Source of the DNA: Terriglobus saanensis SP1PR4
GTDB lineage: Bacteria > Acidobacteriota > Terriglobia > Terriglobales > Acidobacteriaceae
Length of the DNA stretch: 64,000 bases
Direction: 5' to 3'
Assembly (NCBI RefSeq): GCF_000179915.2
Contig: NC_014963.1
Coordinates: 3,224,001 to 3,288,000, forward strand
Part shown: positions 1-10,031 of the stretch, piece by piece
Position numbering within the stretch: position 1 is the stretch's first letter
Layout: every line of letters starts with the position of its first letter
Translations under genes and position numbers: made by a program
The notes under the pieces: generated by a model
Database searches by the model: none
The model's input: the letters and a program-made list of their open reading frames with translations, nothing else
Told to the model about the DNA's origin: nothing

Positions 1-2775
1 GTTTTCAAGCGATCGGATATTCAACGCAAGATATGCGCCGAGGATTGCGACGGGGGTACTGAGAAGAACGCTGAACGGCAGGGTCCAGCTTTCATACAGT
101 GCTGCGAGAATCAGGAAGACGAAGAGGAGCGAGAGTCCGAAGACGACCCAGGACGGTAGACCCTGAGATGCCTTGTGTTCCTGGTAGGACATACCGGCGT
201 AGTCGAAGCCCATACCTGGCGGCATGCTCTGCGCGAAGGTCTCTTCGAGCGCCTTCATCACCTGCCCGGAACTGTACCCCGGAGCGCCCACGATACTGAT
301 CTGGGTGGCGTTGTACTCATTGAATCGGTAGATGAACTCCGGTCCATTGATCTTCTTGATGTTGACCAGCGCGGACAGAGGCACCTGGCTTCCATTTGCA
401 CTTCGAACGTAGAACTGATTGATATTCTCTATCTTGCTTCGAGTGACACCTTCCGCTTCGACGTAAGTCTGCCACTGTCGACCAAATCGGTTGAAGTAGT
501 TGGTGAGATAGCCTCCCATAAAGGTCTGCATGGTGGTGTAGACATCGCTGAGTGCGACCTGCTGCTGAATGACCTTCTCTTTGTCCACGGCCGCGTAGAT
601 CTGCGGTACGGCAGGGAGATAAGCAGGAATTGCAGCGATGACTTCCGGACGCTTCTTCAGAGCTCCGAGGAAGGCACCGAGGTTTTTCGTAAGGAACATC
701 GGATCATCGTTGCCCGAGCGATCCTGAAGAACAAAGGTGACGCCGCCAGAGGTACCTACACCGGGAATGGAAGGCGGCGGGAAGCTGAAGGCGATACCAT
801 CAGGATTTCCTGCGAGTTGTTTCGCCATGCTTGCCTGGATCGCGGTGAACTGCTCTTCCTTCGACTTGCGCAAATCCCAATCCTTCAACGAAACGAAGAA
901 GAAGGCGGTGTTGGTGCTCTGCGTCTGGGTAAGAAGACTAAAGCCGTTGACCTGAATGACACCGCGAACACCGGGGGTCTTCAAGAGAGCGTCCGAGATC
1001 TTCAAAGCAGCTTCATCCGTACGCTGCAAGGACGAAGCATCTGGCAGTTGCAGAGCGACGAAGGCGTAGCCCTGATCTTCCGTAGGGATAAAGCCCGTGG
1101 GAAGCTTCGAACCGAAGAGCACGGCCAGGACACCCACACCGACCAGCACCAGCATGGAGAGACCGGACTTGTGCAGCAGAACGCTCGAGGTAGAAACGTA
1201 GCTTTCGGTGGTTCTGCCGAAGATGCGGTTGAACCAGCTGAAGAAGCGACCGAGCAGACCGGGCTTCCTCTCTTTGTCCCTGGGCTTCAAGAGCAGCGAG
1301 GCAAGAGCGGGGCTGAGGGTAAGCGCGTTGAAGGCAGAGATTAGAACCGAGATCGCAATGGTGATCGCGAATTGCTGGTAGAGACGTCCGGTGATTCCAG
1401 GAATCGCAGCGGTCGGGATGAATACTGCGGCAAGGATCAAGGCAATACCGATGACCGGGCCAGATACTTCTTCCATCGCCTTGTAGGTGGCGTCCTGCGG
1501 GGTCATGCCCTCGTCGATATGGTGCTCGACGGCTTCCACCACGATGATGGCATCGTCGACGACGAGACCGATCGCCAGCACAAGACCAAAGAGCGAAAGC
1601 GTATTGATCGAGAAGCCAAGCGCCGGGAAGATGATGAACGTACCGATGAGCGAAACCGGAACAGCAAGCAGGGGGATGAGCGTGGCGCGCCATCCCTGCA
1701 GGAAGATGAAGACCACGACGACTACGAGCGCGAGGGCTTCGCAGAGGGTAAGGATGATTTCGTGAATGCCAGCGGTAACAGCCTTGGTGGTGTCGAGGGG
1801 AACGTCATACTTCAGACCTGCCGGGAAGCTTGTAGAAAGTTCAGCAAGACGCTTGTTGACGAGCTTGGAGACTTCTACGGCGTTCGAACCAGGAAGCTGG
1901 TAGACACCGAGAACACCGGCTGGCGCTTTGTTATAACGACCATTCAGCGTATAGAACTGCTGACCGAGCTCGACGCGTGCAACGTCTGAAAGATGCACGA
2001 TCGAACCGTCTGCATTGGCGCGCAGGACGATCTTCTCAAACTCTTCGGGCGTGACAAGACGGCCTTCGGTGCGGACCGTATAGGTGAACTGCTGGCCTAC
2101 TGGTGCGGGATCGCCACCAATTTGACCTGCGGGATTTACATTGTTCTGTGTCTGCAATGCTGCGATGACTTCAGGCGCTGTGATGCCGAGCTTCGCCAGC
2201 TTGTCCGGCTGCACCCAGATACGGAGCGCATACTGTCCACTGAAGACCTGAACGCGCGCGACACCCGGAACGCGCGTGATCTCATCCTGCAGCTTGATGA
2301 TGGCGTAGTTCGTAAGGAACTTGGCGTCGTACTTGTTGTCCGGGGAAGAGAGCGAGACGAGCAACAAGGGTGAAGTCAGAGACTTCTGTACCGTGATGCC
2401 CGCAACCGTAGCCTGCACTGGAAGCTGGGACTGTGCCTGCGAGACGCGGAGCTGGGTAAGAATCTGATCGGTATCGGGATTGGTCTTGACGTCGAAGTCG
2501 ACAAAGATCTGGGACTGGCCGTTGTTCGCATTCACCGAGTACATGTAGAGCATGTTGTCTACACCGGTGATCTGCTGCTCCAACGGCGTAGATACTGCCT
2601 GCAGGAGCGTCTTTGCATCGGCACCGGCATAGTTCGCCTGCACCTGGATTTCAGGCGGAGCGATGTCCGGAAACTGTGCTGTTGGCAGCGTCAGCATGGA
2701 GACCGTGCCGAGAATTACAGTCAGGATCGCGATAACGATGGCCACAATGGGCCGTCGGATAAAGAATTTCGACAT
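1..2775 (-). CDS. RND (HAE1) multidrug efflux permease, C-terminus cut by window edge
   Basis: Inner-membrane proton-driven drug exporter, AcrB/MexB type, working with the adaptor encoded just upstream. The frame is open from the ATG at 2775 to the left edge (925 codons of about 1,040 expected). It begins MSKFFIRRPIVA, the usual RND start with TM1. TM4 carries GLVVDDAIIVVE with the Asp-Asp proton-relay pair of the family. Two periplasmic porter halves follow in the normal order, including the motif TGFIPTEDQGY after the central TM block. The adaptor stop lies 3 bp upstream, so adaptor and pump are co-transcribed. Substrate cannot be told from sequence. The outer-membrane channel gene is probably beyond the edge. 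Confidence 0.95.
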   Translation of the reverse strand, partial: MSKFFIRRPIVAIVIAILTVILGTVSMLTLPTAQFPDIAPPEIQVQANYAGADAKTLLQAVSTPLEQQITGVDNMLYMYSVNANNGQSQIFVDFDVKTNPDTDQILTQLRVSQAQSQLPVQATVAGITVQKSLTSPLLLVSLSSPDNKYDAKFLTNYAIIKLQDEITRVPGVARVQVFSGQYALRIWVQPDKLAKLGITAPEVIAALQTQNNVNPAGQIGGDPAPVGQQFTYTVRTEGRLVTPEEFEKIVLRANADGSIVHLSDVARVELGQQFYTLNGRYNKAPAGVLGVYQLPGSNAVEVSKLVNKRLAELSTSFPAGLKYDVPLDTTKAVTAGIHEIILTLCEALALVVVVVFIFLQGWRATLIPLLAVPVSLIGTFIIFPALGFSINTLSLFGLVLAIGLVVDDAIIVVEAVEHHIDEGMTPQDATYKAMEEVSGPVIGIALILAAVFIPTAAIPGITGRLYQQFAITIAISVLISAFNALTLSPALASLLLKPRDKERKPGLLGRFFSWFNRIFGRTTESYVSTSSVLLHKSGLSMLVLVGVGVLAVLFGSKLPTGFIPTEDQGYAFVALQLPDASSLQRTDEAALKISDALLKTPGVRGVIQVNGFSLLTQTQSTNTAFFFVSLKDWDLRKSKEEQFTAIQASMAKQLAGNPDGIAFSFPPPSIPGVGTSGGVTFVLQDRSGNDDPMFLTKNLGAFLGALKKRPEVIAAIPAYLPAVPQIYAAVDKEKVIQQQVALSDVYTTMQTFMGGYLTNYFNRFGRQWQTYVEAEGVTRSKIENINQFYVRSANGSQVPLSALVNIKKINGPEFIYRFNEYNATQISIVGAPGYSSGQVMKALEETFAQSMPPGMGFDYAGMSYQEHKASQGLPSWVVFGLSLLFVFLILAALYESWTLPFSVLLSTPVAILGAYLALNIRSLEN

Positions 2776-2778
2776 CGA

Positions 2779-4020
2779 TTACCTCCCCGCCGAACTGGAC
2801 GTCTGCGGTGTAACGGCGGCATGAGGAGCCACGGGCACGCCTTCCTGGAGCTTCTGGGCATTGTCTATGATGACGCGTGACCCTGAGGGCAGACCACCGG
2901 TCACAATCCAGTTTTCGCCGGACTCTGATCCGAGCGTCACATTGAGAACGTGAACCTTGTTATCGTCACCCGCAACAAAGACCTGCTTGACGCCCTGCAG
3001 ATCCTGTACGCCAACCTGTGGAACCAGAAGAACGTTGTGGCGAATCTCTGTATCCGCGGAGACACGGCCGAACTGACCGGGACGCAGTACGTTACCGGGA
3101 TTCGGGAACACAGCCGCTATCCGGATGGCGCCAGTCTGCTGATTCATCTGACGATCGATGAAAGCGATGTGCCCCTTTTGCGGGAAGGTCTCACCGTTCG
3201 CAAGTTTGAGCGAGAGTTGGATCGCCGAGGCATCTTTCAAAAGATCGCCCTTGCCCTTACGTGCACGATTGATGAGAGCGAGATACTCGCCATCGCTGAG
3301 CGAGAAGTACACCTTGATGGGATCCATTTGCGAGACGGAGGTCAACACCGATTGCGGGCTGACGAGATTGCCTACCTGCGTGGTGGCCTGCCCCGCGATA
3401 CCGGAGATCAGCGACCGGACCTGTGTAAAACCAAGGTTCAATCTTGCGCTTTCAACATTGGCCTGGGCCGATGCGATGGCGGCTTCTGCGGCTTTTACGC
3501 TCGCTTCTGCCTGCATGGCCGTCTGCTTGTCGTTGTCGAGCTGGCTCTGGGCAATGGCGCGCTGCTCGGCGAGTGGCGTGTCCCTGTTCAAGTTAATCTT
3601 TGCCAGGCCCAACTGTGCCTGCGCCTGACCCAACTGCCCCTTGGCCTGACCGACCTGCCCCAAGGCCTGATCCAACGTGGCCTGGAAGGGACGAGGATCG
3701 ATCTGGAAGAGCACCTCCCCCTTACTTACGGACGAACCTTCGCGGTAGTTCTGGCGAACGAGGTAACCACTGACCTGGGGCTGAATCTGCGCGTTCACAA
3801 AACCATCGAGGGTTCCAACCCATTCGCTGGTAATGGCGACATCTTCGGCTTTTACCGTAACAACAGAGACGGGAACAGGTGCAGGAGGAGGCGCCGCAGC
3901 AACTTTGTGGTCACATCCGGCAAGACCAAAAACACCAAACACGAGGCAGGCCGTCGCACGTTGGAGGACTGTGCCCGCACCGATCTGTGGCTGCCGATTT
4001 TCGACTTTATTTGACGTCAT
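2779..4020 (-). CDS. RND efflux periplasmic adaptor (membrane fusion lipoprotein)
   Basis: AcrA/MexA-type membrane fusion protein linking the permease to an outer-membrane channel. The N-terminus has a lipoprotein signal with lipobox LAGC, putting the acylated Cys at residue 36. The lipoyl/barrel-sandwich halves flank a long alpha-helical hairpin rich in Gln and Ala (about residues 100-190, repeated GQVGQAKGQLGQAQ pattern). The beta-barrel domain follows (DPIKVYFSLSDGEYLAL). Length of 413 aa is normal. It is the first gene of the operon; its start is 68 bp from the divergent TetR gene, with a palindromic operator between. Confidence 0.95.
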   Translation of the reverse strand: MTSNKVENRQPQIGAGTVLQRATACLVFGVFGLAGCDHKVAAAPPPAPVPVSVVTVKAEDVAITSEWVGTLDGFVNAQIQPQVSGYLVRQNYREGSSVSKGEVLFQIDPRPFQATLDQALGQVGQAKGQLGQAQAQLGLAKINLNRDTPLAEQRAIAQSQLDNDKQTAMQAEASVKAAEAAIASAQANVESARLNLGFTQVRSLISGIAGQATTQVGNLVSPQSVLTSVSQMDPIKVYFSLSDGEYLALINRARKGKGDLLKDASAIQLSLKLANGETFPQKGHIAFIDRQMNQQTGAIRIAAVFPNPGNVLRPGQFGRVSADTEIRHNVLLVPQVGVQDLQGVKQVFVAGDDNKVHVLNVTLGSESGENWIVTGGLPSGSRVIIDNAQKLQEGVPVAPHAAVTPQTSSSAGR

Positions 4021-4052
4021 GCAACATCCTCCGGCTAGCTGAAAAAGTCATT

Positions 4053-4064
4053 CATACATGTATG
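4053..4064. promoter_or_regulatory. Palindromic operator CATACATGTATG between efflux operon and TetR gene
   Basis: A perfect 12-bp dyad (CATACATGTATG) sits centrally in the 68-bp gap between the divergent adaptor and TetR genes. The surrounding bases resemble the TACATACA/TGTATGTA half-sites known from AcrR/TtgR-type operators. Position and symmetry suggest the TetR protein represses both directions from here. Binding itself is inferred. Confidence 0.6.
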
Positions 4065-4088
4065 TATCTTCCATGAGATTCTTAGAGG

Positions 4089-4787
4089 GTGAATCAGGAT
4101 TCAGAAAATCCGCTTGTTGATTTTTCAGACCATGGTGCTAAGCGTCAGGAGCGTTCGCTGTTGACACGGCAAACATTGATCACCGCCGCGCGCGTGATCT
4201 TTGCGCGCGATGGTTTTGAAATGGCGCGCTTGGAAGACATCGCCGCGGAAGCCGGAAAAACACGTGGCGCATTCTATGCGCATTTCGAAAACAAAGAAGA
4301 TGTCTTCTTCGCAATCTTTGAAGAAGACATTTATAACGACCACTCCCGCCTTGCCGATCTGCTGAGCAAAGCCTCGAATTTCGAGGAACGGCTTGAGGTC
4401 TTCATTAACAAGCTCATGAAGATATTAAAAGATAAGCGCCGCATGCTTCTGGACATCGAGTTCAAACTCTACGCGATTCGTCACCCACACAAACAGAAAC
4501 GCCTGGCCGATTTGCACGCAGCGATGTGCTATCGCTGTGCGGGAGAGGAAGTAGATTCACTCTTCTCCGAGGTCACGGGTTTCAGTGGTGGAAATAAGAG
4601 AAGAGAAGCCACTCAATTCGGAGCGCTGCTGAACGGTTTCGCTTTGAATGAACTCTTTGATCCGATGGGAATGAACGAAGAACAGTTGCGCCAGCATATT
4701 CGAGCAGCCCTACTCACCATGATTGACCTGGGAATGGCTGACCGCAAAGGTTCACTCATCTCTTCCCTCGGCTCACGCCCAAGCTGA
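4089..4787 (+). CDS. TetR/AcrR-family repressor of the adjacent RND pump
   Basis: One-component repressor with an N-terminal TetR helix-turn-helix (residues about 24-70: LITAARVIFARDGFEMARLEDIAAEAG then GAFYAHFENKEDVFFAIFE) and a divergent all-helical ligand-binding domain. The reading frame starts at a GTG preceded by an AGAGG-like ribosome site; no in-frame ATG lies before the HTH. At 232 aa it is typical of AcrR-type regulators. It is divergent from the RND operon with a dyad between, the classic arrangement for a drug-sensing repressor that is displaced by pump substrates. Confidence 0.9.
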   Translation: MNQDSENPLVDFSDHGAKRQERSLLTRQTLITAARVIFARDGFEMARLEDIAAEAGKTRGAFYAHFENKEDVFFAIFEEDIYNDHSRLADLLSKASNFEERLEVFINKLMKILKDKRRMLLDIEFKLYAIRHPHKQKRLADLHAAMCYRCAGEEVDSLFSEVTGFSGGNKRREATQFGALLNGFALNELFDPMGMNEEQLRQHIRAALLTMIDLGMADRKGSLISSLGSRPS

Positions 4788-4804
4788 AGTTTGTGGCAGT
4801 TGCT

Positions 4805-6355
4805 TTACATCATGTCAATCTCTGCCGCTGCCGGTACAGCAAACGCGACGAGAGCGGAGAAGCCCGGACGAACAGGACCAGGAAGCCGATTGATGAGCGG
4901 CATGAGACGCAGGCGATCCGATGACTCAAGGCCGCGAGTGAGCCTGACCAGCCCCAGGTAAATAGGAACAGCCGAGACTACCGCCACGATCAACCCTGGC
5001 ATACCTGGAATGGCACGCCCTACCGCGAAGGCGATGACCGCCATGAGTACCCCCGCTACTCCAAGCCGAATTGTGGACTGCATCGGGAGACTGAAGCGAT
5101 AAGCCCGTTGCGCCTGTTTCCACATGGCAACAATGCCAAATGCTTGCGAGAGGCCATTGCCCCATGCCGCTCCTACTGCGCCGAAGTGAGGGATCAACGC
5201 TGCGTCGAGCGCAATGTTCAGGACACCGGTGAGGATAAGCCAAAGGAAGAGTTTCTTCTGTCGATCTGCTGCTCGAAGAAGAATGTCGGGGATTTCCTGA
5301 AAGGCCCTGGGTATGGAAAGAATGGATGCGACGATCAGGACTGGAATCGCGCCTACATACTTTGCACCATAGACGAACCGGATCGCTTCGTTTGTAATTG
5401 CCGCGCAGCCAAGGTGTACCGGAAAGACAACCAGCAGCAGATAGCGGCAGGAGTTCTTCACAATGCTGTCGATACGATCAGGATCACGCGCTGCCTCGAC
5501 CATGAGGGAGATTCCCGTGGCAGAGCCAAAGGTTCGAGGAACGATGAGAAGATTCGCTGCGAGACTGAAGCTGATCGAGTAAAAGGCGATCTGCTCCAGA
5601 CTCGAAAAAGCGCGAAGGAAGACCATCTCCGAACGGTCCCAGACGACAGACATGAGAAGTTGAATTCCGATCGCCTCCAGACAAAACTTCCGGATCCGCA
5701 AAACTACTTCACTCTCCAGTTTATCCAGCGGAAATGTGCGAAGCTTCGCGTTGAGAGGAATGGTACGGAGTACCACCTCAACAGTTCGCGAGATCAGAGC
5801 GGCCGATGCGACACCCACAAGGTCCCAATGAAAGTGGATGGTAAGGCTGATGATGATCGCATACGCGATCAGATATCCGAACGCACTGAGGGTGTTTTTA
5901 GAGACATCTTCAAACGCATTATTCGCCTGTGCGGGCACCCACGACATGACCCCTGGAACGATGGAAAGGATCAACAGATACGACATCAATTTATAGGACG
6001 GATCACCCCATATGGCAACGGACGCCAAGCCCAGGAGTGTGATCAAAACTGCGCCCAGGAGCTGATATCGATAGGCCAGGTTGTAGACGGCGCGTGCCGC
6101 TCCAAGCTGGTCCAGCGCGATAAACTCGGACATATATTTCCGGGTTGCTCCGGCCAGACCGGAGCCGCTGGTTCGAGTCACAATCATCACGAAGAAATTG
6201 ATGTAGCTGAAGTAACCAAGCTTTTGCGGCCCCAGATATCGGGCAACAGCAACGGACGCCGAGAGAAAGACAATCGTCTCGATGACGGTTTCAAGACCGA
6301 ACCAGATCGAGTTGTGGAGAATCTTTCCTGCGGTGGTTGCTGCCTTCGAACTCAT
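4805..6355 (-). CDS. Polysaccharide flippase (Wzx/MATE-like)
   Basis: Integral membrane protein of 516 aa with about 12-14 predicted hydrophobic segments along its whole length, matching the MOP superfamily of lipid-linked oligosaccharide flippases. Family-like features are the early segment IVFLSASVAVARYLGPQKLGYFSYINFFV and the later FLWLILTGVLNIALDAALIPHFGAVGAAWGN. It would move undecaprenyl-linked glycan across the inner membrane for exopolysaccharide or O-antigen assembly. The start ATG has GAAGG upstream. It is divergent from a glycosyltransferase, consistent with a small glycan-export module. The exact glycan is unknown. Confidence 0.88.
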   Translation of the reverse strand: MSSKAATTAGKILHNSIWFGLETVIETIVFLSASVAVARYLGPQKLGYFSYINFFVMIVTRTSGSGLAGATRKYMSEFIALDQLGAARAVYNLAYRYQLLGAVLITLLGLASVAIWGDPSYKLMSYLLILSIVPGVMSWVPAQANNAFEDVSKNTLSAFGYLIAYAIIISLTIHFHWDLVGVASAALISRTVEVVLRTIPLNAKLRTFPLDKLESEVVLRIRKFCLEAIGIQLLMSVVWDRSEMVFLRAFSSLEQIAFYSISFSLAANLLIVPRTFGSATGISLMVEAARDPDRIDSIVKNSCRYLLLVVFPVHLGCAAITNEAIRFVYGAKYVGAIPVLIVASILSIPRAFQEIPDILLRAADRQKKLFLWLILTGVLNIALDAALIPHFGAVGAAWGNGLSQAFGIVAMWKQAQRAYRFSLPMQSTIRLGVAGVLMAVIAFAVGRAIPGMPGLIVAVVSAVPIYLGLVRLTRGLESSDRLRLMPLINRLPGPVRPGFSALVAFAVPAAAEIDMM

Positions 6356-6472
6356 ACCTTCAGCATAACTGCTGCGTTAGTGGATGGCTGGAGCATCTTT
6401 GATGCTCCCAAAAGACAACAGCCTATTGCACCGTATAGGATCAATAGACTGATCACAGCCGATAGGAAGACG

Positions 6473-7555
6473 ATGTCTGGAATAGCGTATTTGGGGCCAC
6501 CCATTCAACATCGAGACAGCCTGTGCCTGGCATTTCGCAAGATTGGCGTCGAACTCACCCAGGTCTACGACTATCTTTCCTGGCCGGGACGCAGTGATTC
6601 CCCTTTGCAATCGTCCCTTGCTGCTCGAGGTGCAAGAGTTCAGGCACAGTTCTTCGGCACAAATGACGAGCGGTACCTGGAAGAAACGCTTCGTATTCTT
6701 GACGAAGCGCATATTACCCACGTGCTTGCATTCTGGGGAACACGTCCGCTGGCGGACATCAAAGCCCTGAAGCGAAGACGTCCGCATCTGAAATTTATCC
6801 TCAATGTGCTTTGCCATCCCATCGGGCTTACCCCTTTGACCGTAAAGCTGCAGCACCTGGTGATGGGCAGTGCGATGAAGAGCCTCGACGGTCTCGTCGT
6901 TTCAAGCGCGTATATGCAAAAGTATTTCGAGCAGAACGTGCCTGGAACCGCAAAGGTACCAACGCTTGTGCTGCCTCCTTGCTGGTCTGAAGAGTACGCC
7001 CGCAAGGTTCCTGTGGAACCGTCCGATGCACGACCGAATGTGGTCTTCCTTGGACGGACGGACTGGAGTTCCGGCCAGCCTTCGGACAATGTCTCCGTGT
7101 CTTTGCGCACCCTCATGCAGCAGGGCATCGACGTTCACTACAATCGATCGCCCGAGAGCGAAACGAGCGAAGAGCACGCATGTCCCTTCGACGGGATGGA
7201 TATTGACAAGCTCACCAACTTCGCCGCTCGCTTCGATGCTTCCCTGATCGTGTATGAACTCGGGAATGTACAGAGGAGAGACCGTTTCGATGTGACGGTT
7301 CCCGACCGTTTGATCACAAGCGTCGCGGCCGGGATTCCAGTTGCACTTCCGGCCGAAGGCTACTCCGCCTGTAAGGAGTACTTGCGACAGTATGGTGCCG
7401 TCATCGAATATCGGTCGATGGCTCACCTCGCCGAGCAGCTTCGTGATCGGACGATGGTGGAGGGTTTGCGCAAGACTGCCTTTGAAAAGGCCAAAGAATA
7501 TCGCGCCGAGAAGCTGTTACCACGCTTGACGAGTTTCCTGAATGAACTCCGCTAA
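6473..7555 (+). CDS. GT-B fold glycosyltransferase (GT4-like)
   Basis: A 360-aa cytoplasmic protein with the two-Rossmann-domain plan of GT-B glycosyltransferases. The N-terminal acceptor half contains ITHVLAFWGTRPLADIK. The linker VPTLVLPPCW leads to the donor half with PNVVFLGRTDW, and a late segment DRLITSVAAGIPVALP stands where the donor-binding loop of these enzymes normally lies. The start was placed at ATG 6473, behind AGGAAG, although the frame stays open far upstream; that upstream part is only the antisense of the flippase gene. It likely adds a sugar to the glycan exported by the divergent flippase. Donor and acceptor are unknown. Confidence 0.72.
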   Translation: MSGIAYLGPPIQHRDSLCLAFRKIGVELTQVYDYLSWPGRSDSPLQSSLAARGARVQAQFFGTNDERYLEETLRILDEAHITHVLAFWGTRPLADIKALKRRRPHLKFILNVLCHPIGLTPLTVKLQHLVMGSAMKSLDGLVVSSAYMQKYFEQNVPGTAKVPTLVLPPCWSEEYARKVPVEPSDARPNVVFLGRTDWSSGQPSDNVSVSLRTLMQQGIDVHYNRSPESETSEEHACPFDGMDIDKLTNFAARFDASLIVYELGNVQRRDRFDVTVPDRLITSVAAGIPVALPAEGYSACKEYLRQYGAVIEYRSMAHLAEQLRDRTMVEGLRKTAFEKAKEYRAEKLLPRLTSFLNELR

Positions 7556-7585
7556 ATCGGCTGAGCCGCTTATGTCGCGAGAGTA

Positions 7586-8794
7586 TCACCAGTCAGTCAG
7601 CGTGCCATCCAGCTTGCGTGCAATAGGCAGATATGCACGCTGGTAGGGATACCTTGCCGCCAGCTCTTCGTCGATATCCACGCCCAGACCGGGCGCATCG
7701 GTGACACTCATATAGCCAGCGTCAAAAGAGTAGGAGTGCGGAAAGACTTCATCCGTCAGCGCTGTGTGGCACATGTGTTCCTGAATCCCAAAGTTGTGAA
7801 TGGCCAGATTGAAATGCAGGGCCGCCGCCATCGTAATGGGTGACAGGTCGGTCGCTCCGTGAAAACCGGTGCGTACCTGATATACCGCAGCGAAGTCCGC
7901 GGTTTTCTTGAGTGCGGTAATTCCTCCGCCGTGGACGATGGTCAGGCGAAGATAGTCGATCCACTGATTGCGGATCAAATCGTGCGCGTCCCAAAAACTG
8001 TTGAAGACCTCACCCGTTGCGATGGGAATAAGTGTGTGTTCTCGAATCAGCCGGAAGGCATCGGGGTTCTCGGCTGGCGTGGGGTCTTCCAACCAGAAGA
8101 GATGGAAGGGCTCCAACTCTTTGCCAAGACGTGCCGCTTCAATGGGCGTCAAGCGATGGTGGACATCGTGCAAGAGATGCAGATCTTCACCTACCTCGCT
8201 CCGTAGTCGCTCAAATAACTTCGGTGCAAAGTTAAGGTAACGCTCCGTCGACCATAGGCTTTCACTCGGCAACCCACGCTCTGCAGGCTCGTATGACTTC
8301 CCCGCCTTAGGTACACCATAGCTGGATGCAACATTTGGAACCCCCGATTGCGCACGCACGGCGAGATACCCCATCTCAACATGCTTCTGCACAGAATCAA
8401 CAGCCTCCTCAATATTGCTGCCGTTTGCATGCGCATACACGAGCACTCCGTCGCGGCTCTTCCCTCCCAGCAGGTTGTAAACAGGTGTTCCTAATGCCTT
8501 GCCCTTGATGTCCCATAGTGCGACGTCCACCGCAGCGATCGCGCACATAGTGACTGGACCGCGACGCCAATAGGCACCGCGATAGAGATACTGCCAAGTA
8601 TCTTCGATGCGCGAAGGGTCGCGGCCGATGAGGCACGGGATGACGTGCTCTTCCAGATAGGCAGCGACGGCGAGTTCACGCCCGTTCAGCGTTGCATCGC
8701 CGAGACCATAGATCCCCTCGTCCGTCTCGATCTTCAATGTTACAAAGTTACGATCCGGTGAGCATACGATGAGGCGCGCGGCAATGATCTTCAT
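7586..8794 (-). CDS. manD: D-mannonate dehydratase (enolase superfamily, ManD/RspA)
   Basis: Dehydrates D-mannonate to 2-keto-3-deoxy-D-gluconate, a step of hexuronate catabolism. At 402 aa it matches the family. Visible ManD signatures are the N-terminal [20 protein letters not shown], the loop with VRAQSGVP and the SYGV tyrosine (catalytic Arg/Tyr in characterised members), LLHDVHHRL (metal Asp plus catalytic His), [11 protein letters not shown] and ATGEVFNS (metal Glu residues). The C-terminus DGTLTDW is also family-like. The start at 8794 follows GAAGAAGGGAATC; the longer frame overlaps the upstream regulator and was rejected. It is the third gene of a minus-strand operon with the ROK and SDR genes. 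Confidence 0.92.
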   Translation of the reverse strand: MKIIAARLIVCSPDRNFVTLKIETDEGIYGLGDATLNGRELAVAAYLEEHVIPCLIGRDPSRIEDTWQYLYRGAYWRRGPVTMCAIAAVDVALWDIKGKALGTPVYNLLGGKSRDGVLVYAHANGSNIEEAVDSVQKHVEMGYLAVRAQSGVPNVASSYGVPKAGKSYEPAERGLPSESLWSTERYLNFAPKLFERLRSEVGEDLHLLHDVHHRLTPIEAARLGKELEPFHLFWLEDPTPAENPDAFRLIREHTLIPIATGEVFNSFWDAHDLIRNQWIDYLRLTIVHGGGITALKKTADFAAVYQVRTGFHGATDLSPITMAAALHFNLAIHNFGIQEHMCHTALTDEVFPHSYSFDAGYMSVTDAPGLGVDIDEELAARYPYQRAYLPIARKLDGTLTDW

Positions 8795-8822
8795 CGGCTT
8801 GATTCCCTTCTTCAGAGTTCTC

Positions 8823-10031
8823 TCAAGTAGTCGAACGGTGATATCCAGCATGGCGTTGCAGAACCAGGGCAGCGGCGCCACGCAAACGCGCCGTCTCACC
8901 GTCTCCGATGGGGAGTAATAACGGCGCGCTTCCGGCGAGCATTCCATCATCGACCACCGTTCGAATAACGGACTCAACATGTGGCCAACAGGCAGTGATG
9001 TCTCCTGCAAACACAATCGCATCGGGACTCAGGGCTGCGGTGATCATCCGCAGACCAACCCCGATATACTTCGCCTGCCGCGCTATGGCTTCCAGTGCGG
9101 CAGATTCTCCCTCGTCGGCGCGGTTCATGAGGTCCATGATGTCGTCGGCAGGATCTTTCGGAAGCAACTCCGCATGGTGCCGAAGGGCCGCACGCGACGA
9201 AGCGAAGGTCTCCCAGCAGCCCCGTTTGCCGCAACTGCATAGTGCGCCAGCGGGATCGATCTGAATATGACCGAACTCTCCCGCGAGCCCCCTGCGACCC
9301 GTAATAAGTTGACCGTTCGTAAGCACTCCGGTTCCGACACCTTCGCTAATCGTCACGACGACAACGTTCCGCACATTTTGCATGCCGCCGAACCACAACT
9401 CACTTAGGAGGCACGCGTTCGCTGCATTATCCATCTCAACCTGCAGACCCAGCTCACGCTCAAGAGCGGCTCTGATGTCGTACTTAAGCCACTTCGGATT
9501 CAGATTCGGCGCAAGAATCAATTGATGTGTCTCTGGATCGACACGCCCGGGAAGGCTGATTCCAATTCCTTCAAAGGTTCCGTGTTTGTGCTGGCTGCGA
9601 AGACGCAACATTCCTTCTGCGATTCTGGCAACGCCGAGCTTCGGATCGCTCGCCAAACGAACTACTTCCCGCAAAATAAAATGGCCATTGAGATCGACGA
9701 CCGCGAGCGTCGCCTGGCTGGGTCTGACATCGGCCACAAGGATAGCAAGATCGCGATTAAGCGACAGCATCGTTGGAGGGCGGCCGCGCGGTGTGCGTAC
9801 CATCGCACCTTCCACCACCCACTTTTCTTCGATCAACTGCTCGACGATCAACGAAACAGTGGAACGCTGCATCCCGGATAACTCCGCCAGTTCAACCCGT
9901 GCGATCGGCTGGCGCAGTCGCAGTAGTTCCAGGATGATGTCGCGATTGATGTCGCGTGCCAGGATGCTTGAGGCACGATCTTCCTGAAGAAGATCGAAAC
10001 GACGCTTCGGCGGTCGCGCGGTTTTCTTCAT
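8823..10031 (-). CDS. ROK-family transcriptional repressor
   Basis: NagC/XylR-type regulator of 402 aa. The N-terminal winged helix (about residues 40-85, [25 protein letters not shown]) is fused to a sugar-kinase-like ROK domain. The zinc-binding signature [10 protein letters not shown] and [11 protein letters not shown] are present, so the metal-binding core looks intact. It overlaps the upstream SDR gene by 4 bp and ends 28 bp before manD, so it is co-transcribed and probably controls this hexuronate operon in response to a sugar or sugar acid. The effector is not predictable. Confidence 0.92.
   Translation of the reverse strand: MKKTARPPKRRFDLLQEDRASSILARDINRDIILELLRLRQPIARVELAELSGMQRSTVSLIVEQLIEEKWVVEGAMVRTPRGRPPTMLSLNRDLAILVADVRPSQATLAVVDLNGHFILREVVRLASDPKLGVARIAEGMLRLRSQHKHGTFEGIGISLPGRVDPETHQLILAPNLNPKWLKYDIRAALERELGLQVEMDNAANACLLSELWFGGMQNVRNVVVVTISEGVGTGVLTNGQLITGRRGLAGEFGHIQIDPAGALCSCGKRGCWETFASSRAALRHHAELLPKDPADDIMDLMNRADEGESAALEAIARQAKYIGVGLRMITAALSPDAIVFAGDITACWPHVESVIRTVVDDGMLAGSAPLLLPIGDGETARLRGAAALVLQRHAGYHRSTT

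Noticed and set aside
1013-1693. 226-codon minus-strand frame within the permease
   Set aside because: Out of phase with the permease frame and His/Arg/Cys-rich; a shadow.
175-2373. Several plus-strand frames of 126-389 codons
   Set aside because: They lie antisense to the RND permease, whose minus-strand frame is open over 925 codons with all family motifs.
2950-4014. 354-codon plus-strand frame
   Set aside because: Antisense to the adaptor lipoprotein gene.
5108-6472. Long in-frame extension upstream of the glycosyltransferase
   Set aside because: It is the complement of the flippase gene, Arg/Asp/Gln-rich without membrane or enzyme motifs; ATG 6473 with AGGAAG is the natural start.
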